DNA of 64,000 bases from Sphingobacterium sp. (GCA_031286695.1 JAITTY010000017.1:248001-312000); one strand, 5' to 3'; positions 8,074 through 16,113 are shown, numbered from the stretch's first letter. The notes: a model not told the origin generated them from the letters alone. Numbers and translations: made by a program.

Positions 8074-8964
8074 TTACGCTTTACTGGATAACCCGTACCT
8101 CTTCTTTATTGCAGCAAGTACTTTTTTATAGTATTTAGTTTTATCGGCTTCATCAATAACAACTATCTCAACATCATTTGCCTGAAGCAGTTGCATCTTA
8201 TCCTTGGAAAGTTCATGCCATTTTTTAGTTGTGTAATAAAATAATTGATTTACAATAAAGGTACTTCGTTTGTAATATTTATTTCTTGCACGATAAGTAA
8301 GGAGCCACCAAAGGTCTATCTCTACAAAATCAAGCGAAAGACCAAGTATGTGGATATCCTGCGTGAAAAATAGATCAATCCATGATTGGAGTTTGGTGTC
8401 CTTTTGCTGGCTTAATCTTTTCATCAATGGGGCTCTATAAACAGTTTCCGAACTGTAATTTGTTCCGTTAACGACATAGTCTCTCATTTTTTGCAGTTGA
8501 CCGCAGTAATGTTCATAGCCAAGGTTAATGGACGATGGGTTTAGACAGTCTCCATGTATGTGCCAATAGGTTTTGTTGTCGCTTTCGTGTCTGCGAAATA
8601 CACTATAGGTCGTTTCACGGATTAGACCAGTATTTGTCGTCGCCGTTTTCCCTTCCAAACTAAATTCATAATTCGTGGTAATGACATTCTGGATCGGAAC
8701 ATCCCGAATTAATTGGTGTATTTCATTTTGGTTGATCTGTGAAACACAATCCGATATATAACTTTTGAGTTCTCTCTCATTGATATGTTTGTCTTTAATT
8801 GCATTAAGAAATATTTCCTCATATAGCATAGGGAAAGGCTTTTGTCCATTTTCTAATGAACTGACGTTATATTTCGCTTTGATATTGAGGAGTAAATCGC
8901 TCCAGCTAATTCCTGGTGAAATATTATTTATGTCGTTTCCAACGAATAAAGTGAACTTGGTCAT
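8074..8964 (-). CDS. SIR2-like domain protein, stand-alone
   Basis: A 296-residue soluble protein with a SIR2-type NAD-binding domain. The expected motifs are present in order: a modified glycine loop FVGNDIN (7-13) followed by ISWSDLL, the TTNYE motif (96-100, N98), the WHIHGD motif (134-139, H137), and the late LGLSLDFVEIDLWW block (207-220). In antiviral SIR2 proteins the Asn and His are needed for NAD hydrolysis, so this copy could be catalytically competent. It has no fused effector or sensor domain and no recognised defence partner beside it. The ATG at 8964 was chosen over an in-frame TTG at 8979. A role in phage defence or NAD depletion is inference. Confidence 0.7.
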   Translation of the reverse strand: MTKFTLFVGNDINNISPGISWSDLLLNIKAKYNVSSLENGQKPFPMLYEEIFLNAIKDKHINERELKSYISDCVSQINQNEIHQLIRDVPIQNVITTNYEFSLEGKTATTNTGLIRETTYSVFRRHESDNKTYWHIHGDCLNPSSINLGYEHYCGQLQKMRDYVVNGTNYSSETVYRAPLMKRLSQQKDTKLQSWIDLFFTQDIHILGLSLDFVEIDLWWLLTYRARNKYYKRSTFIVNQLFYYTTKKWHELSKDKMQLLQANDVEIVVIDEADKTKYYKKVLAAIKKRYGLSSKA

Positions 8965-9106
8965 TGTACTATAAATCAAGAGTCCCGACTAAAAAGTTTC
9001 CCGGTGATGTTAAACAATCACGTATTTAGTTGTAGGGGTAATAATTTGTTGAATTTGGATCTGCCCTACACTAATTTAATAAAAAATCTTGAAGGACTTA
9101 GGCCGA

Positions 9107-11338
9107 TTAATTTTGGTATGGATTTTTAGCTGGCGTAGACTTTAGCGTATTGCTTCTTTTAGGGAAATGAATCGTAAAGGCTGTTCCTTCATTTAGCGTA
9201 CTTTCCACGGTGATGGTTGCATTAAGCCGCTCCAGAATTCTTTTGACAATGGATAATCCAACTCCCGAACCATCAAATTCGACAGCATTGGGCAGGCGAT
9301 GGAAAATTTCAAAAATCCGTTCTGTTTCTTCTGCCGAAATTCCAATGCCATTGTCGTAGATCTTGTAGACGATAGCATGACCATAGTCTTCACTATCCAG
9401 TCCTATAATTGGGATCCCTTTGTTGCTGCTATATTTTATTGCGTTACCTAGAAGGTTTAAAAACAATTGATAAATCAATGTTTTTTCGCCATCGATAGGC
9501 AGGATTCTGCCTTTTTGAAATTCCAGTTTATCGATATGATATCTGACTTTACAATCATCAATAATATGTTGGATGAAGCGCTCCGGATACACCGGCTCAT
9601 ATTCAAAATCATAACTCTTTGTACGGGCAAAATCAACGGTTTTATCAAGCATATTATTCATCAACAAAATTGCTTCCATCATATTTTTACCTGCTTTTGT
9701 CAGGAACTCCTGACTTAATCCAGCTCGGTCCCGGATCATTTGCGCGGTCATCTGTAAAGCCGCTAGCGGATTTTTCAGATCATGGCTCAATGTATAGCTA
9801 AAAGTTTCAAGTACATTGTTGATTTCCACTAATTTTTCATTTAACGCCTGAATTTCCGTGATTTTCTTTAAACAGGCTTCCTGTATAATAAAACTTAGGT
9901 TTTTAAGAAAATCAATCTCCCATTCTTTCCATTTTGGCGCAGTCCCCCTAATAGTCTTCTTCCATGCTTCGAATGACGTGCGCGGAGATGGAAAATTTGC
10001 CGATTTGTTAGGATCATAAATAAGCTGTTTCTCAGGTTGTCCTGCCCAAACTTCCTCAATTTTCACTTCTTCTCTAAAAAAGTAAATCTTAAAATCCAGT
10101 TTATGCTCCAGATCTATACTTGCGATGCCTGGAAAATGAAACCACTGTTCTTTGTAATTCTGAGGCCATTTAAAATCAGATTGCCAAAATAATTCGTCTT
10201 TGCAGCGGTTGGCCAGATTATTTTCCAGCTGTTGAATATAGTCTTTGTTGGGCGTTTTGCCTATCATATGCCATTTCCCGCGGTATTTGAATGCCATTCC
10301 ATCCGCTTTCAGGATGTCTATTAAACTAGAAGTAAGATTTCCGATGACCTGATGGAGATCTTGCTTTGAGAATAGACTTTGTCTGATCTCAAATTCTATA
10401 CTTTTTGTCTTCAGCTTGAAGTTGTTTTCTGCAATTTGTTTGTTGGCCAAAAAGCTGTTTACTGCATATTGGACAATAAATACGGAGAGATGTCTTTGTG
10501 CTAAATCTATCGTTTTGGGCATTCTATTTTGGCAGGCGACTAAGCCCCACAACTGACCGTTAATGACAATAGAGAAACTTCCACTTGCACGAACTTGTGC
10601 ATTACGAAGATATTGAAGATGGATTGGAGACATGGCTCGTATCCCGGTCATGGAAAGATCTAGTTTCTCTGGATTGATACCAAGTACAGGGATTGGCTTA
10701 GCATCCACGTCAGGAGTGACCCGAGCAAAAATTTTTGTATAAAGCAGGCGGGCTTGTTGAGGAATATCGAATTCGGGATAATGGTATCCCAAAAGAGGTT
10801 CTAGCCCTTCAGACACGTGCTCGGCAATAACTTTGCCGTCTCCACTTTTTGAAAATTTATAGATCATCACACGATCGTATCCCGTTACGGTATAGATATT
10901 TTCTGCCAGCGCTTTCCAGATGTCTTTATTGTTGTTGATATGTTGGGCGTAGTGGTAAATATTTTTGAATTGATGGGATTGCGATTGGTGCTTTTCTATT
11001 TCAATAAAAATTTTATCGTCAAACGGATAAATACTAAGGTAATGAGTTCCATCCTGTAGCTGAATATCGGCTACATATCGATGTTTGAAAATCTCCATGT
11101 TGTCCCGTAGTATCTGGTCTAGATCGATAGGATGAGATAGCTTAAGGCTGTTGATGAAGGTTGATAGGAGCAATCCTTTGTGTATGCTGTGTTCTGGTAA
11201 GCTGCTCTCTTGCCAGTTTTGACTCCAGCAAATACAGCGATGAAATTTATCAAATACGATCAGGAAACCAAAGTCTTGTACGTGACCACAGAGATGGATA
11301 GCTTCTTGATCACAATTTAAAAAGTGGGGGTCGTCCAT
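9107..11338 (-). CDS. Bacteriophytochrome sensor histidine kinase
   Basis: A 743-residue red/far-red photoreceptor kinase (start at 11338; an upstream ATG at 11377 adds 13 residues). The PAS domain carries the biliverdin-attachment cysteine C9 in NCDQEAIHL. The GAF domain has PEFDIP (188-193) in place of the usual PASDIP and the chromophore-region histidine H240 in MSPIHLQYLRN. The PHY domain has the tongue motif PRTSF (452-456). A HisKA domain with H519 (SHDLKNP) and a HATPase domain with the N, G1 and G2 boxes (LLGNAIKYS, DNGIGIS, GSGVGLSIVKRI) follow. No response regulator or heme oxygenase gene lies next to it, so the output partner is unknown. Confidence 0.92.
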   Translation of the reverse strand: MDDPHFLNCDQEAIHLCGHVQDFGFLIVFDKFHRCICWSQNWQESSLPEHSIHKGLLLSTFINSLKLSHPIDLDQILRDNMEIFKHRYVADIQLQDGTHYLSIYPFDDKIFIEIEKHQSQSHQFKNIYHYAQHINNNKDIWKALAENIYTVTGYDRVMIYKFSKSGDGKVIAEHVSEGLEPLLGYHYPEFDIPQQARLLYTKIFARVTPDVDAKPIPVLGINPEKLDLSMTGIRAMSPIHLQYLRNAQVRASGSFSIVINGQLWGLVACQNRMPKTIDLAQRHLSVFIVQYAVNSFLANKQIAENNFKLKTKSIEFEIRQSLFSKQDLHQVIGNLTSSLIDILKADGMAFKYRGKWHMIGKTPNKDYIQQLENNLANRCKDELFWQSDFKWPQNYKEQWFHFPGIASIDLEHKLDFKIYFFREEVKIEEVWAGQPEKQLIYDPNKSANFPSPRTSFEAWKKTIRGTAPKWKEWEIDFLKNLSFIIQEACLKKITEIQALNEKLVEINNVLETFSYTLSHDLKNPLAALQMTAQMIRDRAGLSQEFLTKAGKNMMEAILLMNNMLDKTVDFARTKSYDFEYEPVYPERFIQHIIDDCKVRYHIDKLEFQKGRILPIDGEKTLIYQLFLNLLGNAIKYSSNKGIPIIGLDSEDYGHAIVYKIYDNGIGISAEETERIFEIFHRLPNAVEFDGSGVGLSIVKRILERLNATITVESTLNEGTAFTIHFPKRSNTLKSTPAKNPYQN

Positions 11339-11491
11339 AAAGACTAACTTACAAAAAAAAAGTTGTATTATGACCATATTCTGTATCGAAACACATACGA
11401 CAGATCCCAGATAGAGAGCAAGCCTTTTGGATCCAGTAAAGGGATATATAATGAAATTTCTTAAATTTATCTAGTTAAAAACACATGTACT

Positions 11492-12580
11492 ATGACAAGA
11501 TATTTTGTATTCTTTTTGATGTTGTTTTTCCTGTCCTTTGCAAATGCTCAGCATCTTAAACCTGGATTTGATATTGCTGAATATCAAGAAATGCTGCGAA
11601 TTAATGCTGGTATCTATAAAACAGTCGACAGTACAAGTGGAGCTGTTTCAAAACCGATGCATGCGACATTTCAGTATAGGAGTCCGGAAATGGGATTAAA
11701 TAATTTGTATGAATTATGGAATACAGATGGAGGGGCTGCAGTTTTTTGTATTCGAGGATCGGTTGACAATAATTTGAGCTGGCTTGCTAATTTGTACGCA
11801 GCAATGGTTCCAGCTTCAGGGAAATTAGATATTGATACTGATTTTGTTTTTAACTACAAGCTGTCGAACGATTCGAATGCAGCAGTTCATGTCGGGTATC
11901 TAATCAGTACAGCCTTTATTTCCAGAGATATGTTGTCAAAAATAGACTCACTTTATCAGTCAGGAACGAAAGATATTCTAATTGTTGGACATAGTCAAGG
12001 GGGAGGAATCGGATATTTACTGACCGCATATTTTTATCAGTTGCAAGATGCAGGTAGATTGCCGAGAGATATTAGATTCAAGACTTATTGTTCTGCAGCT
12101 CCCAAACCAGGTAATCTTTATTTTGCTTACGAATATGAAAACAGAAGCTTTGGGTGGGCATACCAAGTTGTAAATCCAATGGATTGGGTCCCTCAGGTAC
12201 CATTTACAGTTCAAAAGCATCTAGATCTTCCTGGCAGAAATCCAACTGTACCGATTGCATCGACTATTAAAAAACAGGGGTTAAAAAAGCGAATTGCATT
12301 CAAAATGTTGAAAAATCCATCTGAGAAAGCCGTGGTAAATTATCAAAAAATTCTTGGGAAGGAAGTTTCAAAGATGGTTAGGAAGTACCTGCCTAATTTT
12401 AAAGAACCAAAATACTTTCCAAGCAATGATTATGTGCGAACCGGTACGCAGATCATTCTGTCTTTAGATGAGGAGTATTTCAAGTTGTTTAATGAAAGGA
12501 GTGATGACGGTATGATGTTGCATCATTCGATCGAACCCTATTATTATCTGGCAATGAGGTTAAAGCTCCCGTCTCCTTGA
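11492..12580 (+). CDS. Secreted class 3 lipase-family protein
   Basis: A 362-residue protein with a Sec signal peptide (MTRYFVFFLMLFFLSFANAQ) and an alpha/beta-hydrolase core of the lipase class 3 type. The nucleophile elbow is GHSQG with S168, preceded by a hydrophobic strand (DILIVGHSQG) and an upstream AVFCIRGS strand. An Asp (VVNPMDWVPQVP) and a C-terminal His (MMLHHSIEPYY) are good candidates for the rest of the triad. It is expected to hydrolyse lipids or esters outside the cytoplasm. It is monocistronic, with a divergent bacteriophytochrome gene upstream. Confidence 0.8.
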   Translation: MTRYFVFFLMLFFLSFANAQHLKPGFDIAEYQEMLRINAGIYKTVDSTSGAVSKPMHATFQYRSPEMGLNNLYELWNTDGGAAVFCIRGSVDNNLSWLANLYAAMVPASGKLDIDTDFVFNYKLSNDSNAAVHVGYLISTAFISRDMLSKIDSLYQSGTKDILIVGHSQGGGIGYLLTAYFYQLQDAGRLPRDIRFKTYCSAAPKPGNLYFAYEYENRSFGWAYQVVNPMDWVPQVPFTVQKHLDLPGRNPTVPIASTIKKQGLKKRIAFKMLKNPSEKAVVNYQKILGKEVSKMVRKYLPNFKEPKYFPSNDYVRTGTQIILSLDEEYFKLFNERSDDGMMLHHSIEPYYYLAMRLKLPSP

Positions 12581-12629
12581 CAAGATCATTTCTATTCTTG
12601 AAGGCTGTCGAATGCATTTCTCTACGCGA

Positions 12630-12663
12630 CAAAAAAGGCTAGGCGAACCAACTTCCTAGCCTT
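12630..12663 (-). terminator. Rho-independent terminator of azoR
   Basis: A perfect 9-bp stem, AAGGCTAGG (12635-12643) and CCTAGCCTT (12655-12663), encloses an 11-base loop. On the minus strand it is followed by a run of T (the plus-strand A-run at 12631-12636), so it terminates the leftward azoR transcript 70 bases after its stop codon. Confidence 0.8.
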
Positions 12664-12732
12664 CACGGTATAACTCATCCTATGCTATAACACACAAATA
12701 ACAAAGGTGGGGAGAAAATGTTTTATTTGGGG

Positions 12733-13335
12733 TTAAAATGCAAAATCTTCTATTCGTTGTTTTGCTTTGGAAAAGACGTCGTCCTTTGCTTCCGCTAGGT
12801 TAACACCTTCAACTCTAAAAACCTCAATATCTGTAATACCCAAAAATCCTAAAACATGTCGAAGATATTGCTCCGTATGATCGAAATCTTTCATGAAGCC
12901 TTCTGAATAGATCCCGCCGGTAGAAATCGCCAGGTAGGCCTTTTTGTTCGTTACGAGTCCTTTTACACCGTTCTCTCCGTATTTAAATGTCACCCCTGCT
13001 CTGGCTATCTGATCGATCCATGCTTTTATTGTGGAGGGTATAGTGAAATTGTACATAGGCACATCGATCACCAGGGTATCTGCTTCCATAAGTTCGGCAA
13101 TAGCCTCATCTGAAGGACGTATTGTTTCAAGTTGATCTTTAGTTCTTTCGTCCGCCGGAGTAAAGAAAGCTGTAACATGCTTGTCAGATAAATGAGGAAG
13201 TGGTGTAGACGCAAGGTTCCGCTCTTTTACTTCAACGGGATGTTTGGCTCTTATTTGTTCAATAATAGAATTTCCTAATTTATTACTGAAGGATGCTTGG
13301 CCTCTTAAGCTTGAGATGATATGTAATATTTTCAT
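12733..13335 (-). CDS. azoR: FMN-dependent NADH-azoreductase
   Basis: A 200-residue flavodoxin-like quinone/azo reductase. Seen are the N-terminal phosphate-binding segment SSLRGQASFSNKL, the PMYNF motif (93-97) that contacts FMN, and the STGG motif (138-141). Length matches AzoR (about 200). The enzyme transfers two electrons from NAD(P)H to quinones and azo compounds in the cytoplasm and protects against electrophile stress. It is transcribed away from an HxlR-type regulator across a 95-base region with repeated operator-like sequences. Confidence 0.92.
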   Translation of the reverse strand: MKILHIISSLRGQASFSNKLGNSIIEQIRAKHPVEVKERNLASTPLPHLSDKHVTAFFTPADERTKDQLETIRPSDEAIAELMEADTLVIDVPMYNFTIPSTIKAWIDQIARAGVTFKYGENGVKGLVTNKKAYLAISTGGIYSEGFMKDFDHTEQYLRHVLGFLGITDIEVFRVEGVNLAEAKDDVFSKAKQRIEDFAF

Positions 13336-13374
13336 TTTTTATTTTATTTTTCTTTTGACAAATTTCCAGATAAA

Positions 13375-13429
13375 TACTATAGTTTTGTTATCTGTTACAA
13401 AAAGGATAGTACTTACAAAAAGAATAGTA
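13375..13429. promoter_or_regulatory. Repeated HxlR-type operator between azoR and its regulator
   Basis: Two direct copies of a 17-base element, TTACAAAAAGGATAGTA at 13395-13411 and TTACAAAAAGAATAGTA at 13413-13429, differ at one position and start 18 bases apart. Read on the minus strand they begin TACTAT. A third, inverted and degenerate copy (TACTATAGTTTTGTTA) lies at 13375-13390. The last copy abuts the ATG of the HxlR gene. Spacing near two helical turns and location between divergent azoR and regulator genes suggest HxlR dimers bind here and repress both genes. Confidence 0.6.
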
Positions 13430-13430
13430 T

Positions 13431-13772
13431 ATGGAACATACTGCAGAACGTTGTGCTAAAGCAAATTTGGCTATTCGGGATACTTTAGATGTCGTTGGTG
13501 GTAAATGGAAACTCGTACTGCTTTCGGTCTTGAGAAATGGAAAGCGTGGTTTTAATGAGCTTTCACGTGAGGCGAGCATTTCCCCGAGAATCTTGTCGAA
13601 AGAACTTCAGGAATTGGAAATGAATGGACTTGTGAAACGTATGGTCTGCGATACCAAACCTGTAACGGTACAATATGAGCTGACCGAATACAGTAAGACG
13701 CTAGAGCAGGTTCTGATTGAGATGGAGCAATGGGGGCAGCAACATCGTCGCAAAATAATAGCTGGCCTTTAA
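13431..13772 (+). CDS. HxlR-family transcriptional regulator
   Basis: A 113-residue winged-helix regulator. The family signature is plain: a cysteine near the N terminus (ERCAKAN), then DVVGGKWKLVLLSVLRNGKRGFNEL, SPRILSKELQELEMNGLVKR and the YELTEYSKTL wing. Related YodB/QorR-type proteins use the N-terminal cysteine to sense quinones and other electrophiles; the cysteine here (C8) is in the right place. It is divergent from azoR, and the repeat array between them is the probable operator. Confidence 0.9.
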   Translation: MEHTAERCAKANLAIRDTLDVVGGKWKLVLLSVLRNGKRGFNELSREASISPRILSKELQELEMNGLVKRMVCDTKPVTVQYELTEYSKTLEQVLIEMEQWGQQHRRKIIAGL

Positions 13773-13820
13773 CTAGTTTATAATCACCGAAAAGGGATTA
13801 ACGCTTTCAAGGCTTTTGGG

Positions 13821-14378
13821 TTAGTTCAAATTGAAATCGAAAAGCGATGTTGGTTTTCGTGTCATTTGAAGATAATTTTCTTCTAGAAGTTCGTATTCCT
13901 CTAAAGCTACTTCCAGTGTGCTATCTAAAATAATCGTAACCAATTTAGTGTCTGGATCAATCCGATAAAAATAAATTCTACCGCAGATACTCGATTCATA
14001 ATTGTTCGTCTTGTGGAAACCGATCTTGTAATCTTTTGCTTCAAATGATCTAAGCTCTGATAGTTTTATGCCGTTGTTAATCTGATAACTAATGTTATCT
14101 ATTGCTAGTATGAAAAATTCTTCACCCGCATGGTGCCACCTGTAAATTTTAAAAAATCCAAATGAAATGAGCAGGCCTAGGCTCAATACTAATAGAGAGG
14201 AAGGTCCTAGTTCTGCAAAAATATTGAATACAACAATGAGGGACAATGTGCCTAGGATTGACAGGATACATAGACTGGCGAAGATGAATACATATAACTT
14301 AGGATGTACCATTTTGATAACAAACCTAATGTAATCCTCATTTTTGTCAAAATATATGGCATTTTTGGTCATTGGCAT
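13821..14378 (-). CDS. Membrane protein with two TM segments, unknown
   Basis: A 185-residue protein with a short cytoplasmic N terminus, two adjacent hydrophobic segments (YVFIFASLCILSILGTLSLIVVF and SLLVLSLGLLISFGFFKI) and a soluble C-terminal domain of about 105 residues with alternating beta strands. The layout resembles small proteins with a PH-like or PH-domain-like C terminus, but no motif confirms this. It is convergent with the HxlR gene (48 bases between stops). Function unknown. Confidence 0.5.
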   Translation of the reverse strand: MPMTKNAIYFDKNEDYIRFVIKMVHPKLYVFIFASLCILSILGTLSLIVVFNIFAELGPSSLLVLSLGLLISFGFFKIYRWHHAGEEFFILAIDNISYQINNGIKLSELRSFEAKDYKIGFHKTNNYESSICGRIYFYRIDPDTKLVTIILDSTLEVALEEYELLEENYLQMTRKPTSLFDFNLN

Positions 14379-14592
14379 AGTAAAATGTCTTTTACGCTAA
14401 ATTAATATATACTTTTAGAATATTTATTTTTTTTCAATTTATTGTGCTTTTGGTTCGGAATGTTAAGTTTTATGGTATCGAACTCTAATTAAGATAGCCA
14501 GCTGAAATGACCAATTTTTTTGTGTATTCAACGTAAACAGTCAATTCTCAAGGGGGATTGGTTAAGCCGCTCTTTCTTTGCTATTATTTAGC

Positions 14593-14624
14593 AAAAAGCC
14601 TTATCGACGAGATAGGTTTTTTTT
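14593..14624 (+). terminator. Orphan rho-independent terminator
   Basis: A six-pair stem with one bulged T (CCTTATC against GATAGG, loop of five bases, 14599-14616) is followed by eight T residues (14617-14624) and preceded by five A residues. No plus-strand gene ends nearby; the closest is 820 bases upstream. It would insulate the cassette promoter from read-through, or end an unseen small RNA. Confidence 0.5.
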
Positions 14625-14694
14625 GTTGAAATAGTAGGCTTGACTATATTTTCGGTAGGTGCGATGTACCGCCTACATAGGTCTGATATTCCAT

Positions 14695-14723
14695 TTGCTT
14701 GCAAGCTGTTGCGCCTAACTTTG
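14695..14723 (+). promoter_or_regulatory. Bacteroidota-type promoter of the lysis-like cassette
   Basis: TTG at 14695-14697 and TAACTTTG at 14716-14723 are separated by 18 bases, which fits the Bacteroidota primary-sigma consensus TTG-N17-23-TAnnTTTG. The likely transcription start is about 14730, some 40-50 bases before the amidase start codon. Confidence 0.6.
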
Positions 14724-14770
14724 TATTGAAATAAGAGCTAAATGAAAAAGAAACAAAGTTTTAATTGTAA

Positions 14771-15277
14771 ATGTATAGCGCTATGGAAATTAAAGAAAAC
14801 AAACTAGTAGGTGTTTCTTATAGAGAAACTCCTAACAAAGGTGGAATTATTAAGCCTGTTTATATTATAATGCATTACGATGGTGCAACTAATGGAACAA
14901 GTGCGATCGATTGGATGACAGATTCGCGGAGTAAGGTGTCGGCACATCTTCATATAAGCCGCGATGGTGTTATAACGCAATTGGCTCCATTTAATATTAA
15001 ATGTTGGCATGCTGGGGTCAGTGCCTGGGCCGGACAGAAAGATCTCAATAACTGTAGTATCGGGATAGAGCTGCAAAATAAAGGCCAGGAAGCTTATACT
15101 GAAAAACAGATTGATGCGGCGATAACCATATGTAAAACCATTTGTGTTACATATCCAATTAGAGCGATTTTGGGACATTCTGATATCGCACCAGGAAGAA
15201 AGGAGGATCCAGGGACACAGTTTCCTTGGGAGAAATTTAAACTGTTAACGAAAGGAACTTATAATGGAATTACTTGA
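14771..15277 (+). CDS. N-acetylmuramoyl-L-alanine amidase (endolysin-like)
   Basis: A 168-residue Amidase_2 (PGRP/T7-lysozyme-like) enzyme that should cut the bond between MurNAc and L-Ala in peptidoglycan. The zinc ligands are visible as H35 (IIMHYDG), H136 (LGHSDIAPGRK) and D146 (KEDPG). There is no signal peptide and no cell-wall-binding or regulatory domain; the compact single-domain form is that of phage endolysins, which rely on a holin or other route to reach the wall. A second ATG at 14783 is a possible start. The next gene overlaps its end by 14 bases, so the cassette is translationally coupled. Confidence 0.85.
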   Translation: MYSAMEIKENKLVGVSYRETPNKGGIIKPVYIIMHYDGATNGTSAIDWMTDSRSKVSAHLHISRDGVITQLAPFNIKCWHAGVSAWAGQKDLNNCSIGIELQNKGQEAYTEKQIDAAITICKTICVTYPIRAILGHSDIAPGRKEDPGTQFPWEKFKLLTKGTYNGIT

Positions 15278-15641
15278 AATTTTAGAGAAATTAATTATCC
15301 CGGTGGTCACCGCAGTTGGAGGCTACTTGGTGGGAAAACCTAAACAGCAAGCCGAAGTGGAAGCAACGAATGTCGAGAATGCCGGAAAGGTAATTGAAAA
15401 ATGGGAGGGATATGCGAATAGGTTAGAGAAAGATATCGAACAATTGCGAGCTATTATTGAAGATCTTAATGAAGGTTTACGCTTGGCAAATGATGAACGT
15501 ATTACTTGTACGAAGACCTTGGGAGATTTGCAAGTAAAATATGATGATCTCATGAAGCTCTATAACAGATTACAAATTGAATTAAGACACATAAAAAATG
15601 AAAAATACACTACAGATGATCGCAATGCTGCTACTGGTTAG
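15264..15641 (+). CDS. Membrane-anchored coiled-coil protein of the lysis cassette
   Basis: A 125-residue protein with one N-terminal hydrophobic segment (IIPVVTAVGGYLVGK, residues about 11-25) followed by a long charged region rich in heptads (about 30-115) predicted to form a coiled coil. This matches either a small holin-like protein or, better, an Rz-type inner-membrane spanin, which has exactly one N-terminal membrane helix and a periplasmic coiled coil. It overlaps the amidase gene by 14 bases and the following lipoprotein gene by 44 bases. Overlapping Rz/Rz1 genes are typical of phage lysis cassettes. Assignment rests on topology and context, not on sequence similarity. Confidence 0.55.
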   Translation: MELLEILEKLIIPVVTAVGGYLVGKPKQQAEVEATNVENAGKVIEKWEGYANRLEKDIEQLRAIIEDLNEGLRLANDERITCTKTLGDLQVKYDDLMKLYNRLQIELRHIKNEKYTTDDRNAATG

Positions 15642-16113
15642 CAGTTGCGGTCTATTTAAGAAGACTTTAAAATCTAGCGTATCCAAACAAGCGGTTGTCA
15701 CAGAAAAAATAGATGAAAATTTGCAGGTTGAGCGGGATACAGGTGAAGTACAGGTTGTTCAATCATATGCTGAAGCTTTAACTAAAAACGAGAGCGTTCT
15801 TCAAATTGAAGGCGAGGGGATTCAGATCACGCGAGACGGTTTTGTACAGCTTCGAAGCGGGAAAATCTATCAGAAACAAAGCGTACATGGTGAGACACTG
15901 GAGACTAAGGGCCGATTTGACGCAGGCTGGAAAGATCATAAAATGAAGAGCAGTCAGCAAAGCGATAAGAAAATAGAGCTTCATAATGCGGAGTCAAAAT
16001 CGGTAGTTAAACCGGCTATAACAAGGATGCTTTATTTTTCAATGGGCTTGGGGATTTTAATCGCATTGGTTATCTGGTTGATAAGAAAAGGTCGAGTTTC
16101 TGTGCACTGGTAA
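15598..16113 (+). CDS. Lipoprotein with C-terminal TM segment, spanin-like
   Basis: A 171-residue protein with a lipoprotein signal (MLLLVSSC), a polar periplasmic middle of about 120 residues, and a C-terminal membrane helix (MLYFSMGLGILIALVIWLI) followed by basic residues. An outer-membrane lipid anchor at one end and an inner-membrane helix at the other is the defining topology of unimolecular spanins, such as T1 gp11, which fuse the two membranes in the last step of phage lysis. It is the last gene of the three-gene cassette and is followed by a strong terminator. No sequence similarity to a known spanin is claimed; this is a topology call. Confidence 0.5.
   Translation: MKNTLQMIAMLLLVSSCGLFKKTLKSSVSKQAVVTEKIDENLQVERDTGEVQVVQSYAEALTKNESVLQIEGEGIQITRDGFVQLRSGKIYQKQSVHGETLETKGRFDAGWKDHKMKSSQQSDKKIELHNAESKSVVKPAITRMLYFSMGLGILIALVIWLIRKGRVSVHW

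Larger units (their letters stand above)
14379..14770. other. Intergenic region upstream of the lysis-like cassette
   Basis: About 390 bases without a convincing gene. It holds an orphan terminator-like hairpin (14593-14624), then a strong promoter match (14695-14723) for the cassette, and a leader in which the 10-mer AAACAAAGTT (14751-14760) repeats a sequence in the S24 operator region (16943-16952). The first 200 bases are AT-rich and featureless to me. Confidence 0.5.

Noticed and set aside
9031..9070. TGTAGGG ... CCCTACA inverted repeat after the phytochrome gene
   Set aside because: Seven-base arms with a 26-base loop and no T-run; not a convincing terminator.
14742..14807. 21-residue leader peptide frame before the amidase (MKKKQSFNCKCIALWKLKKT)
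   Set aside because: It overlaps the amidase start in another frame and has no supporting signal; it is short enough to be chance.
14804..15178. Long open frame opposite the amidase
   Set aside because: It lies antisense to conserved zinc-ligand regions and has biased composition of a shadow frame.
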